Assembly: GCA_024762755.1 (NCBI GenBank)
Contig: JANTGX010000066.1
Location: 1-9,622, forward strand
Origin: Gammaproteobacteria bacterium
Lineage (GTDB): Bacteria; Pseudomonadota; Gammaproteobacteria; SZUA-152
Direction of reading: 5' to 3'
Length of the DNA: 9,622 nt
The position numbers and the translations under genes are program-made. This document shows positions 1 through 6,345 of this stretch, piece after piece (position 1 is the first letter of the stretch; the number at the start of each line of letters is the position of its first letter). The notes under the pieces are model-generated. The model was given only the letters and a program-made list of their open reading frames with translations. It ran no database searches and had not been told where the DNA came from.

Positions 1-1844
1 AGGTGTTGCAACAGGGGATGGTCGGGGTGATGGGTCTGGATCAGCACCTGCCCCGGCCGCTCGGCGCGCCCGGCCCGGCCGGCCACCTGGGTGATGAGCT
101 GGGCCATGCGCTCGGTGGCGCGGAAGTCGGCGCTGAACAGCCCCTGGTCGATGTCCACCAGCCCCACCAGGGTGACGCCGGGAAAGTGATGCCCCTTGGC
201 CAGCATCTGGGTGCCGACGAGAAGCCGCGAACGCCCGGCATGCACGTCGTCCAGCAGGCCTTGCAAGGCCCCCTTGCGGCGGGTGGTGTCGCGGTCGATG
301 CGGGCGATGCCCACCTCCGGGAACTGCGCCTGCAGGGCCTCCTCCAGGCGTTCGGTACCGGCCCCCACCGGGCGCAGCTCACTGGACTGGCACGCCGGGC
401 ACTGGGTCTCGGCCGGGCGTTCGGCACCACAGTGATGGCAGCGCAAGCGCTGCCTGCCACCGCGGCCATGGAACAGAGTCATGTTGGCATCGCAGCGACG
501 ACACTTGGCCACCCAGCCGCAGTCGTGACACAACAGGGCGGGGGCGTAACCGCGACGGTTGAGGAACAACAGCACCTGGCCATCGGCCTCCAGGTGACGC
601 CGCATGGCATTGGTCAGCGCCAGGGAGAGGCCGTGTTGCATGGGTTGGGCGCGCACATCGAGCACCGCCACCTGGGGCGCCTGTGCCACCCCCGCGCGCT
701 GGCGCAGGCGATGGTGCGCATAGCGCCCCTGACGGGCATTGTGCAGGCTCTCCAACGAGGGCGTGGCGCTGCCCAGCAGCACCGGCACGCCCTCCAGCTG
801 GGCGCGCTTCACGGCCACGTCGCGCGCCGAGTAGCGAAAGCCTTCCTGCTGCTTGAACGAGGCGTCGTGCTCCTCGTCGAGGATGATCACGCCGGGGCGC
901 GCCAGAGGCGTGAACACCGCCGAGCGGGTGCCGATGACGATGTCCGCCTCGCCCCCGCGCGCCGCCAGCCAGGCGTCCAGCCGCTCGCGGTCGGACAGGC
1001 CCGAGTGCAACATCGCGATGGGCACGGCGAAGCGGGCCCGGAAGCGCGCCAGCAGCTGCGGTGTGAGGCCGATCTCCGGCACCAACACCAAGGCCTGCTC
1101 GCCACGCGCCAGGGCCGCCGCGATGAGGCCCAGGTAGACCTCGGTCTTGCCACTGCCGGTGACGCCCTCGAGCAGCGAGACGCCGAAGGCTCCCAGACCG
1201 TCGAGCAGGGGCGTGAGGGCCGCCTGCTGTTCGGCGTTCAGCGGCGGCGCCTGCTCCGCCGGCTGACTCGATGGCAGCAGCAGGGCCGGGCGATCCTCGC
1301 GCACCACCCAGTCCTTCTCCGCCAGGCGGCGCATGCTGGGCCGCCAGTTCTCCAGTTGCTCACCGATGGCGCTGGCCGGCAGGCCCTCCGGGTGTGCCGT
1401 CAGCAGGCGCAGAATGGCCGCCTGACGCGGCGCACGCGCCAACGTATCCGGCTCCTGCATGGCCCCGCGGCAGGTCAGACGCCAGTGCTCCACCCCCCGC
1501 CGCTCGGCCGCCTCCCCCTGGCGCAACAACCCCGGCAGGGCGCCGAAGATCACCTCACCAATGGGATGCACGTAGTAGTCGCTGGCCCAGCGCAAGAGTT
1601 CGAGGAGGGTCGATGGCAGCAACGGGCTGTGATCCAATCGTTCACCGACGGGGCGCGGTCGGGCCGCCTGCGTGGTCTCGACGACCTCCAGCAACATGCC
1701 GATCTGGGTACGACGCCCGAAAGGGATCGCAAAACGTATGCCGGGCTGCAACTCGTCCGACTGCACGCCTCCTGGCAGATAGTCGAAATAACGTCGAAGG
1801 GGGTTGGGAACGGCAAGCCGGAGAAAGCAAAGAGTATCGGGCAT
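1..1844 (-). CDS. priA: Primosomal protein N' (PriA replication-restart helicase), C-terminus missing
   Basis: PriA is an ATP-dependent 3'-5' DNA helicase that recognises stalled or repaired forks and starts reloading of DnaB. The window encodes the first 614 residues and the frame runs off the left edge; E. coli PriA has 732, so roughly 115-120 residues are absent. Visible in order: an N-terminal fork-binding domain (about 1-105), a winged-helix region (about 110-175), Walker A GSGKTE with Lys233, the PEIGLT segment near 256-261, DEEH at 323-326, the aromatic-rich loop after it (KQQEGFRY), GSATPS at 358-363, then eight zinc-binding cysteines (439, 442, 448, 451, 469, 472, 482, 485) placed as in E. 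coli PriA. Helicase lobe 2 follows with GTQMLAKGHHFPG and QVAGRAGRAERPG. The ATG at 1844-1842 gives the family N-terminus (MPDTLCFLRLAVP), although no clear Shine-Dalgarno precedes it; a GTG 12 bases upstream is possible. No frameshift is seen. The gene is downstream of, and separated by a terminator from, the Ig-repeat gene. Confidence 0.97.
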   Translation of the reverse strand, partial: MPDTLCFLRLAVPNPLRRYFDYLPGGVQSDELQPGIRFAIPFGRRTQIGMLLEVVETTQAARPRPVGERLDHSPLLPSTLLELLRWASDYYVHPIGEVIFGALPGLLRQGEAAERRGVEHWRLTCRGAMQEPDTLARAPRQAAILRLLTAHPEGLPASAIGEQLENWRPSMRRLAEKDWVVREDRPALLLPSSQPAEQAPPLNAEQQAALTPLLDGLGAFGVSLLEGVTGSGKTEVYLGLIAAALARGEQALVLVPEIGLTPQLLARFRARFAVPIAMLHSGLSDRERLDAWLAARGGEADIVIGTRSAVFTPLARPGVIILDEEHDASFKQQEGFRYSARDVAVKRAQLEGVPVLLGSATPSLESLHNARQGRYAHHRLRQRAGVAQAPQVAVLDVRAQPMQHGLSLALTNAMRRHLEADGQVLLFLNRRGYAPALLCHDCGWVAKCRRCDANMTLFHGRGGRQRLRCHHCGAERPAETQCPACQSSELRPVGAGTERLEEALQAQFPEVGIARIDRDTTRRKGALQGLLDDVHAGRSRLLVGTQMLAKGHHFPGVTLVGLVDIDQGLFSADFRATERMAQLITQVAGRAGRAERPGQVLIQTHHPDHPLLQH

Positions 1845-2040
1845 GACAAAAACCACACTAGCAAAGACAGAGTCTGTGGCCGGAAAACGGGAGAATAACC
1901 GAACGTTGCGCAGGCTGCGCACAGCTCGTCGCTACTGACGCCGAGATTCCTGCCGAACTCGGCCATGCGGTGCCGCCTAGCACTGGGCCATACCCAACCC
2001 TTGGCAGGCCCACCGCGAGATCTGGCTCAAGATGCGGATA

Positions 2041-2070
2041 GAAAAAGCCCCGGAGCAGATGCCCGGGGCC
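2041..2070 (-). terminator. Rho-independent terminator of the Ig-repeat lipoprotein gene
   Basis: Read on the minus strand, a perfect 7-bp GC-only stem (GCCCCGG with CCGGGGC; plus-strand arms 2047-2053 and 2063-2069) encloses a 9-base loop and is followed at once by TTTTTC. It begins about 40 bases after the stop codon of the Ig-repeat gene and points the same way, so it should separate that gene's transcript from priA. Confidence 0.85.
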
Positions 2071-2079
2071 TGAAGACAC

Positions 2080-2096
2080 CCTGCCAGTCTGGCAGG
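2080..2096. repeat. Second small hairpin between the Ig-repeat stop codon and its terminator
   Basis: CCTGCCA (2080-2086) and TGGCAGG (2090-2096) form a perfect 7-bp stem with a 3-base loop. There is no T-run on either side, so by itself it is not a terminator. It sits 10 bases before the terminator in the direction of transcription and could protect the 3' end of the messenger RNA. Confidence 0.5.
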
Positions 2097-2110
2097 ACAG
2101 CGAAAAACTC

Positions 2111-4474
2111 CTACGGCGCCGTTTTGAATATTGCCGTGTAGTCACTCGCCATGGCATTGCCTGCGCTATCCGTTACCCCAGTGTTCACCGTCAAGGTGTA
2201 TAAGGTATCGGCAGACAGGGTTGTCGAGGGGAAGAAAAAGGCCTTCTGCGTCGTCGAATCATAGGTAAGGGTACCCATGACCGAGGTAGCACCGGTCAAT
2301 GTGACGGTCGTCGTATTGATGGTGCTCGGCTCGATGCCCTCACTGAAGGTCACTTCGATCGGCGTTTTATCGACAGCCACGGCGGAATCACCCGACTTCG
2401 GGTCCGACGAAGCTACACTCGGTGGTGTCACATCGAGGGAATCATCGACATTCACGTTCCAATACAACGTCTCGGTGCCGCAGGCATTGTTGCCGGGTAT
2501 ATTCACCGTGATCGTCAAGACACCTTGATCCGGGGTCTTATCGGCTCGCATGGAGAAACCCAGGCTCGCGGGACCTTGCAAATTCGAGCTGCCGATTTCC
2601 GTCGTTGTTCCGCCCATGATCTCGCCATTGCTGGTCGTTACGGTAATGCTGGTACCCGCGGGGGGAATCTGACCGCGTGCGTCCTGTAGGTCGACCCGGA
2701 AGCTTCTCACCTCACGGCTGTCTGGCAGCAAGATGGTATTGCCAACGGCCACATCTGATCCCGTCGAGGTCTCATAGAGATTGGCAATCTGGCCATTGCT
2801 GGCCATGACCAGGACAAGACTGTCGCGGACATGGACGAGATCACCATTGGCATTACAGATCGTGGACCCCGACGAGCAGAGTGTGCCGTTATAGGTACCG
2901 TCGACACCGTCGTACGATCCGTTGTTATTGAAGTCGATATATTCCTCGCCGGCACCCTTTACGCCATCCTCGTCGTCGTCACGCCACGCTTCGGGCAAGT
3001 CGGTAAAGGTTTCCCCGTCATCGAAGCGGCCATTGCTGGGACTGTTATCGGCAAAGCCCTCCTCTCCGATGACCGTCGCCAAAATAGTGGCGCGACCGTC
3101 AGTTGGACGGGGATCGCTGCTCACCCAGGTGACGCGGCACTGGCCATTGCTGGTGATGCACGAACCATCGATCACACCACCTTCGGTTTGAAATGCCACC
3201 GCCGTGCCATCTGGCGCCGGGTTGTTGAAATGATCTGCGACGAACGCGGTAATGCCCACTTCGACGCCATTACAGTTCCAGGTCCAGGGGTTCAGGCTCT
3301 CGGCAGCAATGGAAAAGCTGTTTTGGTCGGGCACACCCGTCGAGACCGCCAGTGCGACCGATTGGGTGGAGATATTCGAAGCTGCCACCGTGGCGGTCAC
3401 GATAACCGAGGTATTGACTGTGCCAGAATTGACCACCGTTTGGACCTGACCCGCAGCATTAGTGCTTGCCGTGGCAGGACTAAGGGAAATGCCACCCACC
3501 TGGGTACTCAGGTTGAAGCTGACATCTTGATTGGGGACAACGTTGCCCGCCTCATCCTGCACCTCAAAGATAACCGTGGAGGTCTCTGCCAAGCCCGTGC
3601 CGCCCGTACCTTGCAGGGCAATCACTTCCGGCGTTGCAGAAACGAATTGAATCGAGCCAACGGTTGGCGGCTGAACGGTCAGGTTGCCTGTCGCGGAATA
3701 GATTGTCCCACCGATATCGGCGGTGGCCGTGATCGTATCGCTGCCAACGCAGCCGGCGGCCCGATAGGTACTAGATGCACTACCATTTGCGGTCGTGATG
3801 GGAGAATCCATGACGGCCTGACCCGCCGCGACGCAGGTGGAAGTGAAGGTCACATCGACGGGTGTGGTGTATAAAGCATTATTATTCGAGGTCTCAACGA
3901 TATTGACTGTCGCCGTTACCGTCCCACCGGCAGAAAGCACCGAGACTCCACCCAAATCGATGGCCTTGGGTACGAAAGACGTCCCGCTGCCGCTACCAAT
4001 ATCGACTGTTGTCGTAACAACAGAGCCGACCAACACCTCGTAATTCAGTGTCTGTTCGGTGGTCACTCCGTTGTAGGTCACCGACGCGGTTACCGTATCC
4101 GCTCCTGCGGTCGTGCCTGCTTCCAAGCCGAGATCCGCCACGCCACTCGCATCCGTCAGCGCGGTACCCGCTGCAGGCACAAAGGTCGACAAATTCGCCT
4201 TGGCCGAGACCAAGGCATTGGCGAGAGGTGCACCGTTGTAATTTACCGTGATGACCAGCTTTCCGGGATTGCTCGATGAGATTGCCGCAGTGGTATTACC
4301 GGTGGTCGGGTCAACCAAGGCAAGGCCGACGGACAACGCGCTGCTTTCGCCGCCACCTCCGCTGCCAGTTTGATCGACAGTCCCATTGGTTTGAAATGCC
4401 GCTTCTCCACCGCAGCCATTCAAGACCAGCAGCAGGCCTACAGAAGAAAGTATGACCTTGAGCAATTTACCCAT
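2111..4474 (-). CDS. Ig-like repeat lipoprotein with acidic calcium-loop-like module
   Basis: Predicted exported lipoprotein of 787 residues, function unknown. The N-terminus has Lys3 and Lys6, a hydrophobic stretch and a lipobox LNGC with Cys21. Gly at the next position is compatible with outer-membrane sorting. A glycine/serine linker (about 36-45) follows, then three bacterial Ig-like modules (about 46-147, 165-270 and 272-380; Big_1/invasin-like in style). A larger module (about 385-680) contains the acidic, Asn/Gly-rich stretch 485-528 (RDDDEDG, DFNNNGSYDG), which resembles calcium-binding loops. The last 105 residues (TPPSVASSDP onwards, with EVTFSEGI) match the Big_5 style. Cysteines at 214/242, 401/439/446, 533/540 and 665 suggest disulfides in an extracytoplasmic setting. 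Start: the ATG is preceded by AGGTGG with a 4-base spacer. No beta-barrel or autotransporter domain is present. Adhesion or envelope structure is inference from the fold. The gene is visibly less GC-rich than priA and argG, so it may be acquired or fast-evolving. Confidence 0.85.
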   Translation of the reverse strand: MGKLLKVILSSVGLLLVLNGCGGEAAFQTNGTVDQTGSGGGGESSALSVGLALVDPTTGNTTAAISSSNPGKLVITVNYNGAPLANALVSAKANLSTFVPAAGTALTDASGVADLGLEAGTTAGADTVTASVTYNGVTTEQTLNYEVLVGSVVTTTVDIGSGSGTSFVPKAIDLGGVSVLSAGGTVTATVNIVETSNNNALYTTPVDVTFTSTCVAAGQAVMDSPITTANGSASSTYRAAGCVGSDTITATADIGGTIYSATGNLTVQPPTVGSIQFVSATPEVIALQGTGGTGLAETSTVIFEVQDEAGNVVPNQDVSFNLSTQVGGISLSPATASTNAAGQVQTVVNSGTVNTSVIVTATVAASNISTQSVALAVSTGVPDQNSFSIAAESLNPWTWNCNGVEVGITAFVADHFNNPAPDGTAVAFQTEGGVIDGSCITSNGQCRVTWVSSDPRPTDGRATILATVIGEEGFADNSPSNGRFDDGETFTDLPEAWRDDDEDGVKGAGEEYIDFNNNGSYDGVDGTYNGTLCSSGSTICNANGDLVHVRDSLVLVMASNGQIANLYETSTGSDVAVGNTILLPDSREVRSFRVDLQDARGQIPPAGTSITVTTSNGEIMGGTTTEIGSSNLQGPASLGFSMRADKTPDQGVLTITVNIPGNNACGTETLYWNVNVDDSLDVTPPSVASSDPKSGDSAVAVDKTPIEVTFSEGIEPSTINTTTVTLTGATSVMGTLTYDSTTQKAFFFPSTTLSADTLYTLTVNTGVTDSAGNAMASDYTAIFKTAP

Positions 4475-4478
4475 TTTT

Positions 4479-4484
4479 CCACCT
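4479..4484 (-). promoter_or_regulatory. Ribosome-binding site of the Ig-repeat lipoprotein gene
   Basis: On the minus strand AGGTGG lies 4 bases before the ATG at 4474-4472. This fixes the start, and the protein then opens directly with a lipoprotein signal peptide. Confidence 0.75.
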
Positions 4485-4514
4485 AGTTTTGGTTAAGCAT
4501 TTCTTTGAAATTCA

Positions 4515-4531
4515 GCACCATATAATGGTGC
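4515..4531. repeat. Perfect inverted repeat in the leader of the lipoprotein gene
   Basis: GCACCAT (4515-4521) and ATGGTGC (4525-4531) are perfect 7-bp inverted arms around a 3-base ATA centre, about 40 bases upstream of the lipoprotein start codon. It is suited to a dimeric repressor, or to a stem-loop in the messenger RNA leader. The centre reads TATAAT on the plus strand (4521-4526), identical to the -10 consensus, but I see no good -35 at 16-18 bp on either strand. Confidence 0.45.
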
Positions 4532-4677
4532 ACGTCCCTGTACCACACTGGCATTGCGCGAGTTTGCGGTAGTCCTCACGCTATTTCAAGCAAAGACTGG
4601 TGATCACTGACAGGCAAACCATAACGGGGCCAGGGCCTCGCCTCATCCTCCTTAACAGGGATCGTCAGCCTCTAAAG

Positions 4678-4746
4678 CTCGCACCTTGCAGCGAGGATAT
4701 CGGCAGGAATGCCAGATCTTTAAAGTGCATATCTTCGGAAATGCAC
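4678..4746. repeat. Three consecutive short stem-loops
   Basis: Three hairpins follow one another. The first is CTCGC/GCGAG (4678-4695, 8-base loop). The second is GGCA/TGCC around GGAA (about 4702-4713), a GNRA-type loop. The third is the strongest, GTGCATATC/GAAATGCAC (4725-4746), with one A-A mismatch and a TTCG loop closed by C-G, the classic stable cUUCGg tetraloop. No T-run follows on the plus strand; on the minus strand the third is followed only by TTTAAAG. They could be part of a structured RNA, a weak minus-strand terminator, or chance. Confidence 0.35.
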
Positions 4747-4888
4747 AGAATGGTTCACATATATTTTCTTTGAGCTCTCTCTCGAAACGGACATGGGCCA
4801 AGCCCCAAACCCATCGCGATTCCCATAACCGTTAGAGGTCTTTGTCACAAAACTGCAATAAGTTCCTGTCCTGTTGAGCCTTTCTGGC

Positions 4889-4923
4889 TTATCCACAAAT
4901 CCTGTGGATAACTTTGTGGACAA
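4889..4923. promoter_or_regulatory. Cluster of three DnaA-box-like nonamers
   Basis: TTATCCACA at 4889-4897 (plus) and TGTGGATAA at 4903-4911 (the same box on the minus strand) are both exact matches to the high-affinity E. coli DnaA box. TGTGGACAA at 4915-4923 is a minus-strand box with one mismatch (TTGTCCACA). The first two form a perfect 9-bp inverted repeat with a 5-base spacer. DnaA-bound clusters occur at replication origins, in DnaA-titrating or -recharging loci, and in promoters under DnaA control. Neither dnaA, dnaN, rpmH nor gidA is nearby, so which role applies is open; a different palindrome-binding regulator is also possible. Confidence 0.6.
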
Positions 4924-5009
4924 GGCGTGGCTAAGGCGGCTAGCGCCTGCTGTCACGTGGCCTGGGGCCAAAATGAACAAATTGTGACCAGAATTTTATT
5001 TCCCTTTTC

Positions 5010-5022
5010 TATCAATGCGTTA
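5010..5022 (+). promoter_or_regulatory. Candidate IHF-binding site
   Basis: TATCAATGCGTTA matches the IHF consensus WATCAANNNNTTR at every defined position. It lies in an AT-rich stretch (about 4968-5044), about 87 bp from the DnaA-box cluster. IHF bends DNA at origins and some promoters. A consensus match alone is weak evidence. Confidence 0.4.
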
Positions 5023-5093
5023 ACAGAACATCAAAGACTTACGTCAGGGTCGGCCTCTTTCTCCACCGGGGCGTATTGCGGGGAGAAAGAATC

Positions 5094-5102
5094 TGTGCAT
5101 AA
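5094..5102 (-). promoter_or_regulatory. Fourth DnaA-box-like nonamer
   Basis: TGTGCATAA reads TTATGCACA on the minus strand and fits the relaxed DnaA box TTATNCACA. It is 171 bp to the right of the three-box cluster, just upstream of the candidate nth promoter. Confidence 0.4.
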
Positions 5103-5118
5103 CCGGGCGAAACAGGGC

Positions 5119-5173
5119 TTGACAAGCGCCGCGTGGGCGGTTCTTTGCCGGCTCGGTGGAAATTTGCCAGAAT
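5119..5173 (+). promoter_or_regulatory. Candidate nth promoter elements
   Basis: A perfect -35 hexamer TTGACA lies at 5119-5124, but at 16-17 bp it is followed only by TTCTTT/TCTTTG. An alternative pair is TTGCCG (5145-5150) and CAGAAT (5168-5173) with a 17-bp spacer, which would give a leader of about 20-25 bases. Either could drive nth and the DUF1841 gene; neither is strong. Confidence 0.3.
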
Positions 5174-5202
5174 GCGCCCCGCCTCCCTGCCCGGCCCCGT
5201 CC

Positions 5203-5838
5203 ATGAATCAGAAAAAACGCTACGAGATCTTCGCCCGTCTGCGGGCGCAGAACCCTACACCCACCACCGAGCTGCACTACCGCACGCCCTTCGAGCTGCT
5301 GATCGCGGTGATGCTCTCGGCCCAGGCGACGGACAAGGGGGTGAACAAGGCGACGGAAAAGCTGTTCGCCGTGGCCAATACCCCGCAGGCGATCCTCGAG
5401 CTGGGCGAGGAGGGCCTGAAGCGCTATATCAAGACCATCGGCCTGTTCAACACCAAGGCCAAACACATCATAGAGACCTGTCGCATCCTGGTGGAGAAAT
5501 ACGGCGGCGAGGTACCGCGTGATCGGCAGGCCTTGGAATCCCTGCCCGGTGTGGGGCGGAAGACGGCCAATGTGATCCTCAACACCGCCTTCGGTGAACC
5601 CACCATCGCCGTGGACACGCACATCTTCCGTGTCGCCAATCGCACCGGCCTGGCGAAGGGCAAGACGGTGTTGGAGGTGGAGAAGAAGCTGATGAAGGTG
5701 GTGCCGGAGGAGTTCAAGCAGGACGCCCATCACTGGCTGATCCTGCACGGACGCTATACCTGTCTGGCACGCAAGCCGCGCTGCGGCTCCTGCATCATCG
5801 AGGATCTGTGCGAGTACAAACACAAGGTCTACGACTGA
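5203..5838 (+). CDS. nth: Endonuclease III (DNA glycosylase/AP lyase)
   Basis: Nth removes oxidised pyrimidines from DNA and nicks the abasic site by beta-elimination, starting base-excision repair in the cytoplasm. The protein is 211 residues, the same length as E. coli Nth. Key residues keep E. coli numbering: the helix-hairpin-helix LPGVGRKTA, catalytic Lys120, catalytic Asp138 (AVDTH), and the [4Fe-4S] cysteines 187, 194, 197 and 203 (C-x6-C-x2-C-x5-C). The ATG at 5203 gives the family start MNQKKRYEIF. The frame stays open further upstream to 4927, but that stretch has no Nth-like content. No clear Shine-Dalgarno precedes the ATG (the leader is pyrimidine-rich), so translation may be weak or the transcript nearly leaderless. 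The DUF1841 gene follows after 17 bp, probably in the same transcript. Confidence 0.98.
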   Translation: MNQKKRYEIFARLRAQNPTPTTELHYRTPFELLIAVMLSAQATDKGVNKATEKLFAVANTPQAILELGEEGLKRYIKTIGLFNTKAKHIIETCRILVEKYGGEVPRDRQALESLPGVGRKTANVILNTAFGEPTIAVDTHIFRVANRTGLAKGKTVLEVEKKLMKVVPEEFKQDAHHWLILHGRYTCLARKPRCGSCIIEDLCEYKHKVYD

Positions 5839-5855
5839 GGCCTGCGGAGAGTACG

Positions 5856-6287
5856 ATGTTTGGCAACGATAGAGAGGCCCTGCGCCGACAATATGTGACG
5901 GCCTGGCGCAAGCAACAGGCGGGCGAGCCTCTCTCGCCCCTGGAGGGCATGATCGCCGAGGTGGTGGCCATGCACCCGGAATATCACGCCCTGCTGGAAG
6001 GCGGCGAGGCGGCCTTGGGGCGAGATTTCAGCGTCGAGCAGGGGGAGTCCAATCCCTTCATGCACCTGGGCATGCACATGGCCATTCGCGAGCAGCTGAG
6101 CACCGACCGCCCGGCGGGCATCCGCGCGGCCATCCATGCCCTGCTCGGCCAGATGCAGGATGCCCACGCGGTGGAGCATCGGCTCATGGAGTGCCTGGGG
6201 CAGGCCCTGTGGGAGGCACAACGGGCAGGGCGCGCGCCGGACGAGGCGGCTTATCTGCGCTGCGTACAGGGCCTGGCCCGGCGCTGA
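5856..6287 (+). CDS. DUF1841 family protein
   Basis: Small protein of 143 residues, recognised by its N-terminus (MFGNDREALRRQYVTAWRK) and the segments HPEYHALLE, NPFMHLGMH, STDRPAGIRA and AVEHRLMECLGQALW, as in the DUF1841 family. Its function is unknown. It has no signal peptide or membrane segment, looks mostly helical and should be cytoplasmic. Six histidines fall in three HxxxH pairs (40/44, 70/74, 104/108), with acidic residues nearby (Glu35, Glu79, Glu107, Glu112), a layout expected for metal ligands on helices of a bundle; metal binding is inference. GGAGA ends 5 bases before the ATG at 5856, a good ribosome-binding site that decides the start. It is 17 bp downstream of nth in the same direction, which suggests co-transcription and perhaps a link to repair or iron-sulfur status, though this is unproven. 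Confidence 0.92.
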   Translation: MFGNDREALRRQYVTAWRKQQAGEPLSPLEGMIAEVVAMHPEYHALLEGGEAALGRDFSVEQGESNPFMHLGMHMAIREQLSTDRPAGIRAAIHALLGQMQDAHAVEHRLMECLGQALWEAQRAGRAPDEAAYLRCVQGLARR

Positions 6288-6303
6288 AGGGGTTGGGATG
6301 CAG

Positions 6304-6329
6304 CGCCGCCCTCCCCCGACCCGGCGGCG
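6304..6329. terminator. Possible hairpin between convergent genes
   Basis: CGCCGCC (6304-6310) and GGCGGCG (6323-6329) form a perfect 7-bp GC stem with a 12-base loop in the 58-bp gap between the convergent DUF1841 and cyclic-di-GMP genes. Its place suits a bidirectional terminator, but there is no T-run on either strand, so the call is weak. Confidence 0.35.
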
Positions 6330-6345
6330 GTCTTCCCGTCCCCGA

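Larger units (their letters stand above)
1845..2110. other. Intergenic region upstream of priA
   Basis: This gap holds the leader and presumably the promoter of priA on the minus strand, plus the terminator of the Ig-repeat gene at its right end. I could not find a convincing -35/-10 pair for priA. A TGCGCA motif occurs twice, at 1907-1912 and 1916-1921, separated by GGC; because TGCGCA is self-complementary this is both a direct and an inverted repeat. A minus-strand reading frame starting at 1966 enters priA out of frame and is not believed. No RNA gene was recognised. Confidence 0.6.
4475..5202. other. 728-bp divergent intergenic region, AT-richer than its surroundings
   Basis: This is the longest non-coding stretch here, between the divergent starts of the Ig-repeat gene and nth. 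Its contents from the left are: the lipoprotein leader with the palindrome at 4515-4531; an unremarkable part to about 4677; three short hairpins at 4678-4746; three clustered DnaA-box-like nonamers at 4889-4923; an AT-rich stretch at about 4968-5044 with an IHF-consensus match; a fourth DnaA-box-like nonamer at 5094-5102; and candidate nth promoter elements. An open frame upstream of and in phase with nth (from 4927), and a minus-strand frame of 86 codons at 4720-4980, look non-coding. I found no tRNA or known small RNA. Confidence 0.6.

Noticed and set aside
3..1898. 631-codon open frame on the plus strand
   Set aside because: It is exactly antisense to priA, in register with its codons; the lack of stops follows from GC-rich codon use, and the translated product has no recognisable domain.
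1550..1966. 138-codon minus-strand frame beginning upstream of priA, with a purine-rich AGGCGG before its ATG
   Set aside because: It overlaps the first 295 bases of priA out of frame and resembles no protein I know.
4842..4859. Pho-box-like tandem repeat (TTGTCAC, AAAA, CTGCAAT)
   Set aside because: Each half matches the CTGTCAT consensus at only 5 of 7 positions, no third repeat keeps the 11-bp phase, and no phosphate gene is nearby.
4720..4980. 86-codon minus-strand frame across the DnaA-box region
   Set aside because: No clear ribosome-binding site or recognisable motif; the composition looks random.
4927..5202. In-frame upstream extension of nth by 92 codons
   Set aside because: The standard Nth N-terminus starts at 5203 and gives the exact family length; the extension spans the AT-rich stretch, the fourth DnaA-box match and candidate promoter elements and has no protein-like features.
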